DNA of 38,917 bases from JAVBLP01 sp031553505 (GTDB taxonomy: Bacteria; Elusimicrobiota; Endomicrobiia; Endomicrobiales; Endomicrobiaceae), in NCBI GenBank assembly GCA_031553505.1, contig JAVBLP010000019.1:1-38917 (forward strand), in the 5' to 3' direction. Position 1 is the stretch's first letter, and each line of letters opens with the position of its first letter. This document shows, one piece after another, positions 24,517-32,244 of the stretch. Under the pieces are notes generated by a model, which worked only from the letters and a program-made list of their open reading frames with translations, did no database searches and was not told the DNA's origin. The translations under genes and the position numbers were made by a program.

Positions 24517-24545
24517 TTTACATATCTTCCGTGAAAAGTTATAAT
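24517..24545 (+). promoter_or_regulatory. Sigma-70 promoter for the phasin-like/UbiB pair
   Basis: TTTACA (24517-24522), a 17-bp spacer and a perfect TATAAT (24540-24545) make the best consensus promoter in the window. Transcription would start near 24552, leaving a leader of about 137 nt before ATG 24689. The palindrome TGCCCGGGCA lies 22 bp upstream of the -35 box and could be an activator or repressor site. Confidence 0.7.
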
Positions 24546-24688
24546 ACGCCTACAACTATGCTCTGCTTACATAAGTATTCCGCGTAATAAAGGAAAATGT
24601 TTATGATAAGTGCCACGGGTAAAAAAATCTTCCAAGCAAAATCACTTAAGGCGTGCCTTTATATAATTTTTTCAAAAGGAGAGTAATT

Positions 24689-25000
24689 ATGAAAAATTTT
24701 GAAACGGCGTTTTACGCAGGGATAGGGATGGCTCTTAAAGGAAAAGAAAAAGCCGCGGAAGTAGCAAAAAAAATAGTTAAAGACAGTAAAATGGAAGCTA
24801 AAGAAGGAAAAAAGTTCATAGATAAAGCCGTCAAGCAGGCGGAAGCGGCAAAAAAAGAGCTTTCAAAAAAAATAGATGAAACCGTTAAAACTACTTTTAA
24901 TAAAATGGGCTATATATCCAAAAAAGAAGCGGATGCTCTTAAAACGGAAATAAAAAAATTGAAAAGCGAAGTACAGAAGTATAAAAAAAGCAAAAAATAA
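24689..25000 (+). CDS. Phasin-like small coiled-coil protein
   Basis: The protein has 103 residues and starts at ATG 24689 with a strong AAAGGAGAG site. It is mostly charged helix rich in Lys, Glu and Ala (EKAAEVAKKIVKDSKMEAKEGKKFIDKAVKQAEAAKKELSKKIDETVKTTF), after a short hydrophobic start (FETAFYAGIGMAL). This resembles the phasin family annotation commonly given to small proteins next to UbiB genes. No polyhydroxyalkanoate synthase is seen here, so a granule role is not supported. A partner or regulator of the downstream UbiB-like protein is the likelier reading. It ends 18 bp before that gene. Confidence 0.75.
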   Translation: MKNFETAFYAGIGMALKGKEKAAEVAKKIVKDSKMEAKEGKKFIDKAVKQAEAAKKELSKKIDETVKTTFNKMGYISKKEADALKTEIKKLKSEVQKYKKSKK

Positions 25001-25018
25001 TTTTAACAGAGGATTGCC

Positions 25019-26743
25019 ATGGGATTTGTTAAAAAAACTATCCGCCACACGCAGCGCTACAGCGAAATAATCAAAGTTCTCGTAAAATACGGAATGGGCG
25101 ACGCCGTGCGCACTTTAAAGATAGCCGACAAATTCCCGTTTGTAAAAAAATATCTTCCCAAAAGGGGAAACACGCCGATATACAAATTTAACCAGTGGGA
25201 AGACATAAGAATGGCTTTGGAAGAGCTTGGTCCGGCTTTTGTCAAACTCGGGCAGATGCTAAGCAGCCGTCCGGATATAGTACCTCTTCCGCTTATAAAA
25301 GAGCTGGAAAAACTTCAGGATACAGTGCCTCCTTTCTCTTACGAAGAAGCTGAAAAAATTATTGAAAAAGAGCTTGGCCAAAGCATTGCTGAAGCGTTTG
25401 ACAGTTTTAATAAAAAACCCGTGGCGGCAGCATCCATGTCGCAGGTGCATAAAGCAAAATTGTGCGACGGCACTGCGGTTGCCGTAAAAGTGCAGCGCCC
25501 GGGCATAGACAAAACGGTTGAAGCTGATATTGAGATACTGCGCACCTTTGCCTCTCTTGCCGAAAATAATATTGAAGGCGCTAGATATTTCAATCCCACA
25601 GGGCTGATTAATGAATTTGAAGAACATATAAAACAAGAACTTGATTTTAACCTGGAAAGGTTTAATATTGAGCGTTTTGCTAAGAATTTTGAAAAAGACG
25701 GCAGGATGAAAGTCCTCAAGGCGTTTAAAAAATATTCTTCAAAATGCGTTTTAACAATGGAGTTTATTGACGGCGTTAAAGTGAGTTCCATAGCCGAAAA
25801 AAACCTTGAAGGGTATGACAGGGAATTGATAGCAAGAAACGGCGCCCAGATAATTTTAAAACAGATTTTTATTGACGGTTACTTTCACGCCGACCCGCAT
25901 CCCGGCAATATAATGATTCTTCCGGAAAATAAAATATGTTTTATAGATTTCGGGATGATGGGCTCGCTTGCGGATTCCCAAAAAGACGATTTAGGTTCGC
26001 TGATAATCGCTTTGATGTACAGAAACTCATCAATGGTTACAAGCGCGGTTTTAAACATTGTAAATATGCCTGACCACCCGAAAACGCGCGAGATTGAATA
26101 CGCCGTCCAGAAGCTTATAGACCGCTACATAGATTTGCCTCTTGAGGACATAAACGTGCCGGAAGTTCTTTTGGCGCTTGTGGGTTTGACCGCGAAATTT
26201 GAGTTGAAGATGCCTTCAAACTTCGCGTTTATGGTAAAAGCGCTGATAACTATAGAAGGCGTCGGAAGGCAGCTTGACCCGGATTTCCAGATAATGGAGA
26301 TAATACAAAATTTTTCAAAAAGCATTATTCGCAACCGCCTCAGCCCCAAACGCTTCGCGCAGTCTTCCGCGGCGATGCTTCTTGAATCTAAAAAGCTTAT
26401 AGAATCCGCTCCGAGAGATTTAAGAGAGCTTTTACATAAGGCAAAACAGGGAAGGATGAAGATTGAGTTTGAACACCGCAACCTCGGAAACCTGCGCCGG
26501 TCGATAGAAAATTCAAGCAGCAGGCTTTCTTTTGGTATAATGCTGGGCGCTTTGGTAATCGGTTCTTCAATCATGGTGCACGCAGACATAGCTCCGAAGT
26601 GGAACGGCATACCGGTTATCGGTTTAATAGGTTTTTTGATAAGCGGCGTCATGGGCATAGCAATACTGGTTTCTTCCGTAGTCGCGGGGTACAGGGAAAA
26701 GAAAAAAGAACGCATTGAAGCAAAAAACGCAATTAACGACTAA
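25019..26743 (+). CDS. UbiB/ABC1/AarF-family atypical kinase-like protein
   Basis: The protein has 574 residues. Family motifs are clear: the KxGQ motif (K76-L-G-Q79 in FVKLGQMLSSRPDIVP), the alanine-rich nucleotide loop (AAASMSQVHKA, around 136-146) in place of a P-loop, the lysine K157 in AVAVKVQRPG, then DPHPGN and IDFGMMG for metal binding. Two hydrophobic helices close the protein (about 510-565), probably anchoring it in the membrane. In proteobacteria UbiB supports ubiquinone synthesis; here no quinone genes are nearby, so the lipid target is unknown. It shares the promoter at 24517 with the phasin-like gene. Confidence 0.92.
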   Translation: MGFVKKTIRHTQRYSEIIKVLVKYGMGDAVRTLKIADKFPFVKKYLPKRGNTPIYKFNQWEDIRMALEELGPAFVKLGQMLSSRPDIVPLPLIKELEKLQDTVPPFSYEEAEKIIEKELGQSIAEAFDSFNKKPVAAASMSQVHKAKLCDGTAVAVKVQRPGIDKTVEADIEILRTFASLAENNIEGARYFNPTGLINEFEEHIKQELDFNLERFNIERFAKNFEKDGRMKVLKAFKKYSSKCVLTMEFIDGVKVSSIAEKNLEGYDRELIARNGAQIILKQIFIDGYFHADPHPGNIMILPENKICFIDFGMMGSLADSQKDDLGSLIIALMYRNSSMVTSAVLNIVNMPDHPKTREIEYAVQKLIDRYIDLPLEDINVPEVLLALVGLTAKFELKMPSNFAFMVKALITIEGVGRQLDPDFQIMEIIQNFSKSIIRNRLSPKRFAQSSAAMLLESKKLIESAPRDLRELLHKAKQGRMKIEFEHRNLGNLRRSIENSSSRLSFGIMLGALVIGSSIMVHADIAPKWNGIPVIGLIGFLISGVMGIAILVSSVVAGYREKKKERIEAKNAIND

Positions 26744-26791
26744 AACACCGCATTACGCGCCGCATCAGTAGTTTATACCGCCGAAATTGTG

Positions 26792-26797
26792 TATAAT
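26792..26797 (+). promoter_or_regulatory. Probable -10 box before the fused radical SAM gene
   Basis: A perfect TATAAT lies 36 bp before ATG 26834 and just after the UbiB-like gene. The -35 region is weak. It argues that the GTG at 26789, which would place this box inside the coding sequence, is not the start. Confidence 0.5.
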
Positions 26798-26833
26798 TAT
26801 ACGCAGCTTTATTCTCAGGATAATACAAAATTA

Positions 26834-29293
26834 ATGGAAACGCAGCATTTAGAAGAAATACTAACGCTTGTACAAAAACCTTCAAGGTATATAAACAGCG
26901 AACTTAACTCACATCCGGCGGATATGTCAGCCGGTTTTTCCGTTTGCCTTTGCTTTCCTGACGTTTACGAAGTCGGCGCGTCAAACCTCGGGCTGGAAAT
27001 CCTTTACCATTTAATAAATGAAAAAAAACTCGCAAGGTGCGAGAGGGCTTTCGCTCCGGACGCGGATTTGGAAAAGCTTTTGCGCGAAAGAAACCTGCCG
27101 CTTTTTTCCCTTGAATCTCAAAGCGGTTTGAAGAGTTTTGACATTGTCGGTTTTACGATACAGTGCGAGCTTGTAGCGACCAATATAATAAATATGCTTG
27201 ATTTATCGCATATCGCGCCGTTTGCAAAAGACAGGAATGAAAATGACACCCTTATAATCGCCGGCGGCCCGGCGCTTACAAACCCGGAGCCTTTCGCGGA
27301 TTTTTTTGACGCTTTTGTAATCGGCGACGGTGAAAAAGTGATGGAGGATATCATTGCTTTTCTTAAAGAGGCGAAACAGGCAAATCTTTCCCGCTCGGAA
27401 AAACTAAAAAACCTTTCTAAAATCAACGGAATTTACGTTCCGTCGCTTTATAAAGTCGAATACAACGAAGATAATACGATTAAATCCGTTTCTGCGGATA
27501 AAGACATTAAAGCGGTTGTGGATAAAGCCGTTTTAAACCTTGAAGACGCGTATTTTCCAAAAAAGAAGATAGTGCCTTTCGCGGAAACCGTTCATAACAG
27601 GCTTAACATTGAAGTTGCCAGGGGATGCCCCGGGCAATGCCGTTTCTGCCAGGCGTCAAAGTATTACCGCCCGTGGAGACAGCGGCCTTTGGCAAAACTT
27701 TTAGAAACGGTTAAAGAAGGCCTGGCTGCTACCGGTTATGAAGAAGTCGCTTTTTCTTCGCTCTCTTCAAGCGATTATAAAGACCTTGATAAGCTGCTTA
27801 TTGAAACAAATAACTTGTACGGCGATTCTAAATTAAACATATCGCTTCCTTCGCTGCGCTGTAATGAGCGCTCTTTAAAAGTCGCCCAGTATATTAATCG
27901 CAGCAAAAGGCCGACGCTGACTTTCGCGCCGGAAGCCGGCTCAGACAGGCTAAGAAATGTCATCGGCAAATATCTTTCGGAAAAACAGATTGTAGAAACG
28001 CTTGTCACAGCCAATAAAATGGGCTGGAAAGTTATAAAGCTGTACTTTATGATAGGCCTCCCTACGGAAACAGAAGAGGATTTGGCAGGCATCAACGCTC
28101 TTGTGCGCGCCGTGAAAAAAGAAGCCAAAGGGCTCAATTTTAATATAACCGTTTCGCCGTTTGTGCCGAAAGCGCAGACTGCGTTCCAGTGGGCGCCGAT
28201 GGCATCGCAGGAAGAAATAAAAAATAAGATAGGTTATCTGCATAAACTGCTGCCAGCGTCCGTGAAAGCGCACAATCACAGGGCAAGCGTTTTGGAAGCT
28301 TTTATCGCCAAAGGCGACCGAAGAACGGCGCAGGCTATTTACAAAGCGTGGCAAAAAGGCGCCCGTTTTGACCAGTGGGCGGACAAATTCGGCAATGATA
28401 TCTGGACTGAAGCTATAACCGAAAGCGGTTTAAACCTTGATTTTTACGTTTACAGACAAATCAAAGAAGATGAAATTCTTCCGTGGGAACATATAAATTT
28501 CGGCGTTTCAAAGCAGCTTCTGTATGCCGATTACGAAAAAGGCATAAATGAAAGAGCCGGTGCCGAAGCAGAAAAGTTTGATAAAACGCAGTGTTCTTTG
28601 CCGGACAACTACGTTGAACCGGAAATTTCCGTTCTGCCTCCGGCAAGAAGGGTAAGGATACGTTTTTCAAAAACAGGAAAAACAAAGTTTGTGTCGCACC
28701 TTGAGCAGATAGAAGTTTTCAGAAGGGCGGCGCGCCGCAGCGGCCTTCCGGTAGCTTTCACGGCAGGGTTCAGCCCGCAGGTAAAATCCGCGTACGGCCC
28801 TCCGGTTTCAGTGGGGCAGGAAAGTTACTGTGAATATATGGAACTTTATCTTACCAAAAATGTTGATACCGGTGAAGTAAAAAAGAAAATATCGGAGGTT
28901 TTGCCGCAGGGATACGGCGTCATAGATGTAAAAAGGGTGCCTTTATCTTTTCCCGCGATAGATATTTTGGCAAATGTGGCTGAATTTTCAGTGCAAAATA
29001 TTAATATAGCCCAAACAGAAATAGATAAATTTTTATCACAAGACAAGATTATCGTTGAAAAAATCAAGAAAGGCAAAACCGTTGAAATTGACGCGAAGCC
29101 GTTAATAAAGAAATTTGTAAATAATAACGGAAATTTGAGTTTGTTTTTAAGATTCGGGCAGGGCAAGAGCGTAAAGCCCGGTATGATTTTAAAAAAACTA
29201 TTGGAAAATCAAGAAAATTATGGCAAAATATATCATACGGTAAGGACAAATTTGTATATTGAAACTAGCAATGGAGAAATCTATGAGCCGTAA
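26834..29293 (+). CDS. Fused B12-binding-type radical SAM protein with C-terminal DUF2344 domain (TIGR03960 + TIGR03936)
   Basis: The protein has 819 residues from ATG 26834. The N-terminal domain looks like a cobalamin-binding-type fold (FPDVYEVGASNLGLEILYHLIN, then IAGGPALTNPEPF and VIGDGE). The radical SAM cluster motif is C265-x3-C269-x2-C272 (CPGQCRFC), within IEVARGCPGQCRFCQASKYYRPWR. From about residue 610 the DUF2344 domain begins (RIRFSKTGKTKFVSHLEQIEVFRRAARRSG, AFTAGFSPQVKSAYGPPVSVGQ). These two families are frequently adjacent or fused and often sit beside RNase G, as here. The true reaction is unknown; an RNA-related role is inferred from the neighbourhood. It overlaps the next gene by 11 nt. 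Confidence 0.93.
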   Translation: METQHLEEILTLVQKPSRYINSELNSHPADMSAGFSVCLCFPDVYEVGASNLGLEILYHLINEKKLARCERAFAPDADLEKLLRERNLPLFSLESQSGLKSFDIVGFTIQCELVATNIINMLDLSHIAPFAKDRNENDTLIIAGGPALTNPEPFADFFDAFVIGDGEKVMEDIIAFLKEAKQANLSRSEKLKNLSKINGIYVPSLYKVEYNEDNTIKSVSADKDIKAVVDKAVLNLEDAYFPKKKIVPFAETVHNRLNIEVARGCPGQCRFCQASKYYRPWRQRPLAKLLETVKEGLAATGYEEVAFSSLSSSDYKDLDKLLIETNNLYGDSKLNISLPSLRCNERSLKVAQYINRSKRPTLTFAPEAGSDRLRNVIGKYLSEKQIVETLVTANKMGWKVIKLYFMIGLPTETEEDLAGINALVRAVKKEAKGLNFNITVSPFVPKAQTAFQWAPMASQEEIKNKIGYLHKLLPASVKAHNHRASVLEAFIAKGDRRTAQAIYKAWQKGARFDQWADKFGNDIWTEAITESGLNLDFYVYRQIKEDEILPWEHINFGVSKQLLYADYEKGINERAGAEAEKFDKTQCSLPDNYVEPEISVLPPARRVRIRFSKTGKTKFVSHLEQIEVFRRAARRSGLPVAFTAGFSPQVKSAYGPPVSVGQESYCEYMELYLTKNVDTGEVKKKISEVLPQGYGVIDVKRVPLSFPAIDILANVAEFSVQNINIAQTEIDKFLSQDKIIVEKIKKGKTVEIDAKPLIKKFVNNNGNLSLFLRFGQGKSVKPGMILKKLLENQENYGKIYHTVRTNLYIETSNGEIYEP

Positions 29294-30560
29294 TGCCGCA
29301 AAAATACTGTTTTCCGCGCTTTTGATCACAGTATTTTTGTCTGCGGCTTACGGGGCAAAGAAGGCAAAAACCAATATTTTTTGCGTAGGGGATTCGATAG
29401 TTTTGGGCAATGTCGGCACATATACATATTCCGATATGATGCAGAGTTTGTTTGACAAACAGTACGGGCAAGGCAAAGTCGCAGTTTATAATTACTCGTT
29501 TTTTGATATGAACACCACGCAGTCTCTCCGTTTGATTTCTGACCTTATCCTTAAAAAAAACCAGGTTGAAGCAGTAGTGATTATGGCAGGGGAAGCGAAT
29601 TTTTATAACCTTAACGGTTATACGGATTATTTATCCTTTTACGGTAAATATTTTCCGCAAATCCCTCTTATTTCCGAAGCAGACGAAAATTCGCTGGAAA
29701 AACTTAATATTGCCGTCGCGAGCGTTTACGGCTCTCCTCTGGCGCACACAGACAAAGCCGTAATCCAGCAGGCATTTTTTACGGCGTATAAGTCCATAAT
29801 CGGTTCGATACCCAAAATGGTCGGCGGCTTTTCGCCAAAAGTAGTGCCGGCATTTTACGTATTGTCCGAAGACCCCGTAAAAGCCGCTATTGTGGACCCG
29901 TCTTTTGCAAACAGGTATAAAGCCGCCTGGGATTTAATTAACGCGGGCAGAAAAAATGAGGCGGAAAAGATTCTTAAGGAGATGGCGGCGGCAAATCCTT
30001 TTGATTCAAGGCTGTATTACGCGCTGGGTTCTTTATACATGGCTGACGGGACAAAAAAACTGAACCAGGCGCTGAGGATGTTTGAAGAAGGCATACTTAT
30101 AAACCCTTTTGACACCGCAAATCAGTGCTATAAAGGGCTTTCGATAATGTATATGTCTTATGACGGCATCATAAGTTCGGAAATTTTGTATTTTTCAAAG
30201 GTCATGAAGAGCTTTTTAGGCGAAGCCGTTCCGGAAATTAACGCCATATGCGCGATGGATACGACGCATCATGCGGATAAAATGGCTCTCATCGGAGAAT
30301 GGATTGTTTCAGATATGGAAAAGATTAATGAAGTTTGCAAAAATGCAGGTATAAGGCTTATCATTGTGGATTATCCTCTTGACGCAAGGGTAAATGCCTT
30401 GTTAAAAAAAGCTTTTGCCGGAGGCGGTGTGGTTTTTGTGGATAATTCAGGGTTAAGGCTGACAGAGTTTGATCCGGCGACTTCCAGAATTTACGTGGAA
30501 ACGGCAAGAAACGTTATCAGCGCGATTGATAACAACAATATTATAAGAACAGGAAGATAA
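29283..30560 (+). CDS. Secreted SGNH-hydrolase-like protein with TPR-like insert
   Basis: The protein has 425 residues from ATG 29283, chosen because TGGAGA lies 5 nt upstream and the signal peptide is then clean (positive SRNAAK, hydrophobic ILFSALLITVFLSAAYG). After export the domain shows FCVGDSIVLG, the GDS block with S38, and VIMAGEANF, like the oxyanion G-x-x-N block. Residues ~210-290 carry TPR-like helices (AWDLINAGRKNEAEKILKEMAAANP...ALRMFEEGILINP). The C-terminus has a strand typical of the fold (GIRLIIVDYPLDARV) but no D-x-x-H block, so the catalytic histidine is missing or moved. It lies between the radical SAM gene and RNase G; its function is unknown. Confidence 0.7.
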   Translation: MSRNAAKILFSALLITVFLSAAYGAKKAKTNIFCVGDSIVLGNVGTYTYSDMMQSLFDKQYGQGKVAVYNYSFFDMNTTQSLRLISDLILKKNQVEAVVIMAGEANFYNLNGYTDYLSFYGKYFPQIPLISEADENSLEKLNIAVASVYGSPLAHTDKAVIQQAFFTAYKSIIGSIPKMVGGFSPKVVPAFYVLSEDPVKAAIVDPSFANRYKAAWDLINAGRKNEAEKILKEMAAANPFDSRLYYALGSLYMADGTKKLNQALRMFEEGILINPFDTANQCYKGLSIMYMSYDGIISSEILYFSKVMKSFLGEAVPEINAICAMDTTHHADKMALIGEWIVSDMEKINEVCKNAGIRLIIVDYPLDARVNALLKKAFAGGGVVFVDNSGLRLTEFDPATSRIYVETARNVISAIDNNNIIRTGR

Positions 30561-30563
30561 ATA

Positions 30564-31991
30564 GTGAAAAAAGAAATAATAGTTAACAGGACGCAGGAAG
30601 AAACAAAAGTAGCCGTGCTTGAAGACGGCAGGCTTTTCGATTTGTTTATCGAAAGGCGCGAGTCGGAAAAAATCTTAAACAATATATACAAAGGCAAAGT
30701 GCAGAATATTGTTCCCGCGCTTAATTCCGCTTTTGTGGATATCGGTTTTGGCAAAAGCGCGTACCTCGGAATAGACGATATCGTTGCGCAAAAAAACGAG
30801 AAAAACATCGAAAATATGATTAAGCCCGGGCAGGATATAATGGTTCAGGTTTATAAAGAGCCGATAAGCACGAAAGGGCCAAAAGTGACGATGGAAATTT
30901 CGCTTCCCGGCAGGCTTTTGGTGTATATGCCGTTTAGCAGCAATATAGGCATTTCAAAAAATATTGACGATAAACAAGAACATGACAGGCTTAAGGCCAT
31001 AGTTACGGAAGTTAAAAAAGATATTCCGGGCGGAATTATCGTAAGGACGGAAGCGGAAGACGCGACGGAAGACGAAATTAAAAGGGAAATAAAGTACCTT
31101 ATGCGCCTTTGGGCGTCAATCGTCAACAGGTTTGACAACGCCAAGCCTATGAGCCTTGTGCATAAAGATTTAGGCATAGTTTTTCAGACAGTCAGAGATT
31201 ACTTTTCGGAAGACGTAATGCTTATGCATATAGATTCGCCCAAAGAGTTAAAAGATGTTACGGAATTCGTAAAGATTATATCTCCGGAGTTTTTGGACAG
31301 AATAGTCCTTTACGAAGGAAGGCAGGCAATATTTAAAGCTTACGGCATAGATGAAGAGATAAAAAGGCTGAGATCAAACAAAGCAAGGCTTAAATCCGGC
31401 GGGTATTTGATAATACAGGAAGCGGAATCCCTTTGCGCGGTAGACGTAAACAGCGGAAAATTTACCGCTAAAAGTTCGCAAGAAGATACGGCGTTTATGA
31501 CAAATATCGAAGCCGCGGAAGAAATCGCAAGGCAGTTAAGGCTCAGGAATATCGGCGGAATTATAGTTATAGATTTTATAGATATGAAAAAGTCCGCAAA
31601 CAGGCAGAAAGTTTTGGATAAGCTTCGCGAGGCGGCAAGGGGCGACAAAGCAAAAATCAAAATCTGGCCTATAACAAGGCTTGGGCTTATTGAAATGACC
31701 AGGGAAAGAAAAAGGGAGTCGCTCTTTTCGCTTATGGGCGATACCTGCCCCACTTGCCACGGTTTGGGGCTTGTGCTGTCAAAAGAATCTATTTTTATAA
31801 ATGTCTGCGATGACATAGAACAAATGAAAGTGGATATGCACCACGGAAAAGTTAAAATTAAAATCAACCCTGACGTGTTAGAGTATTTTAACGAAAGAAA
31901 AGGCAGGCTTAAAGAGCTGTTTAAGATGGACTTTGAAATAAAAGCCAACATAGATATCGACAGGGAAGATTACCAGATAATTTTTGAGTAA
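30564..31991 (+). CDS. rng: Ribonuclease G (RNase E/G family)
   Basis: The protein has 475 residues, the RNase G rather than RNase E length. It starts at GTG 30564 with AGGAAG upstream, 3 bp after the preceding stop. An S1 domain lies at about 36-130 (NIYKGKVQNIVPALNSAFVDIGFGKSAYLGIDD). The catalytic aspartates are D294 (AVDVNSGKF) and D337 (VIDFIDM), and the zinc-link cysteines are C395 and C398 (CPTC), which join protomers. RNase G processes rRNA 5' ends and mRNA. The long C-terminal degradosome scaffold of RNase E is absent. Confidence 0.96.
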   Translation: MKKEIIVNRTQEETKVAVLEDGRLFDLFIERRESEKILNNIYKGKVQNIVPALNSAFVDIGFGKSAYLGIDDIVAQKNEKNIENMIKPGQDIMVQVYKEPISTKGPKVTMEISLPGRLLVYMPFSSNIGISKNIDDKQEHDRLKAIVTEVKKDIPGGIIVRTEAEDATEDEIKREIKYLMRLWASIVNRFDNAKPMSLVHKDLGIVFQTVRDYFSEDVMLMHIDSPKELKDVTEFVKIISPEFLDRIVLYEGRQAIFKAYGIDEEIKRLRSNKARLKSGGYLIIQEAESLCAVDVNSGKFTAKSSQEDTAFMTNIEAAEEIARQLRLRNIGGIIVIDFIDMKKSANRQKVLDKLREAARGDKAKIKIWPITRLGLIEMTRERKRESLFSLMGDTCPTCHGLGLVLSKESIFINVCDDIEQMKVDMHHGKVKIKINPDVLEYFNERKGRLKELFKMDFEIKANIDIDREDYQIIFE

Positions 31992-32244
31992 AGCAATAGA
32001 AAGGCAAGTAATAGTTGAAAAGAGGGCGTAACAAAGACAGCTAGCTAATAACATTCTTTGTTTGTTATTGCGAGAAGCGAAGTGGCAGGGGCAGCAATCT
32101 GCCTTTTTGATTATCATTTCTGAATGTCTTAATCAGTAATCTTTTATAGCCATCATTCTGAATGCATCTGCAGCATCCGGTCTTTTGGCAGGCAATGTTT
32201 GCCGCAGAAGAATCCGGAGCCGATAAAATATATAAGGAGAACTG
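31992..32244. other. 253-bp spacer between rng and the autotransporter gene
   Basis: I see no gene here. ACAAAGA (32031-32037) and TCTTTGT (32055-32061) could form a 7-bp stem after rng, without a clear T-run. TTATTGCGAGAAGCGAAG followed by GCAATCT (about 32066-32101) resembles the dispersed repeat ends seen at 161-228. CATTCTGAATG (32153-32163) and GAAGAATCCGG (about 32207-32217) resemble a second common repeat type. No convincing promoter could be found for the downstream gene, though one must exist here or further up. Confidence 0.5.
32066..32107. repeat. Degenerate copy of a GTCATTGCGAG-type dispersed repeat
   Basis: The text reads TTATTGCGAGAAGCGAAG, then GTGGCAGGGGCAGCAATCT and GCCTTTTTG. 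The core TATTGCGAG...AAGCGAAG...GCAATC matches the kind of short intergenic repeat represented by the intact palindromic element at 161-228. This copy lacks the right-hand terminal repeat, so it looks decayed. Confidence 0.4.

Larger units (their letters stand above)
24200..24688. other. 489-bp divergent noncoding region rich in symmetric elements
   Basis: It separates the - strand repair pair from the + strand phasin/UbiB pair. In order it holds: the palindrome at 24226-24243, a 12-bp palindrome GCTGCGCGCAGC (24301-24312), an 11-of-13 bp stem (24308-24320 with 24337-24349), a terminator-like hairpin (24389-24435), an ACTTTTTT/AAAAAAGT hairpin (24439-24462), a TGCCCGGGCA palindrome (24485-24494) and a sigma-70 promoter (24517-24545). 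No protein-coding gene is supported. A 24653 GTG start read through to the phasin gene is rejected in favour of ATG 24689. Confidence 0.65.
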
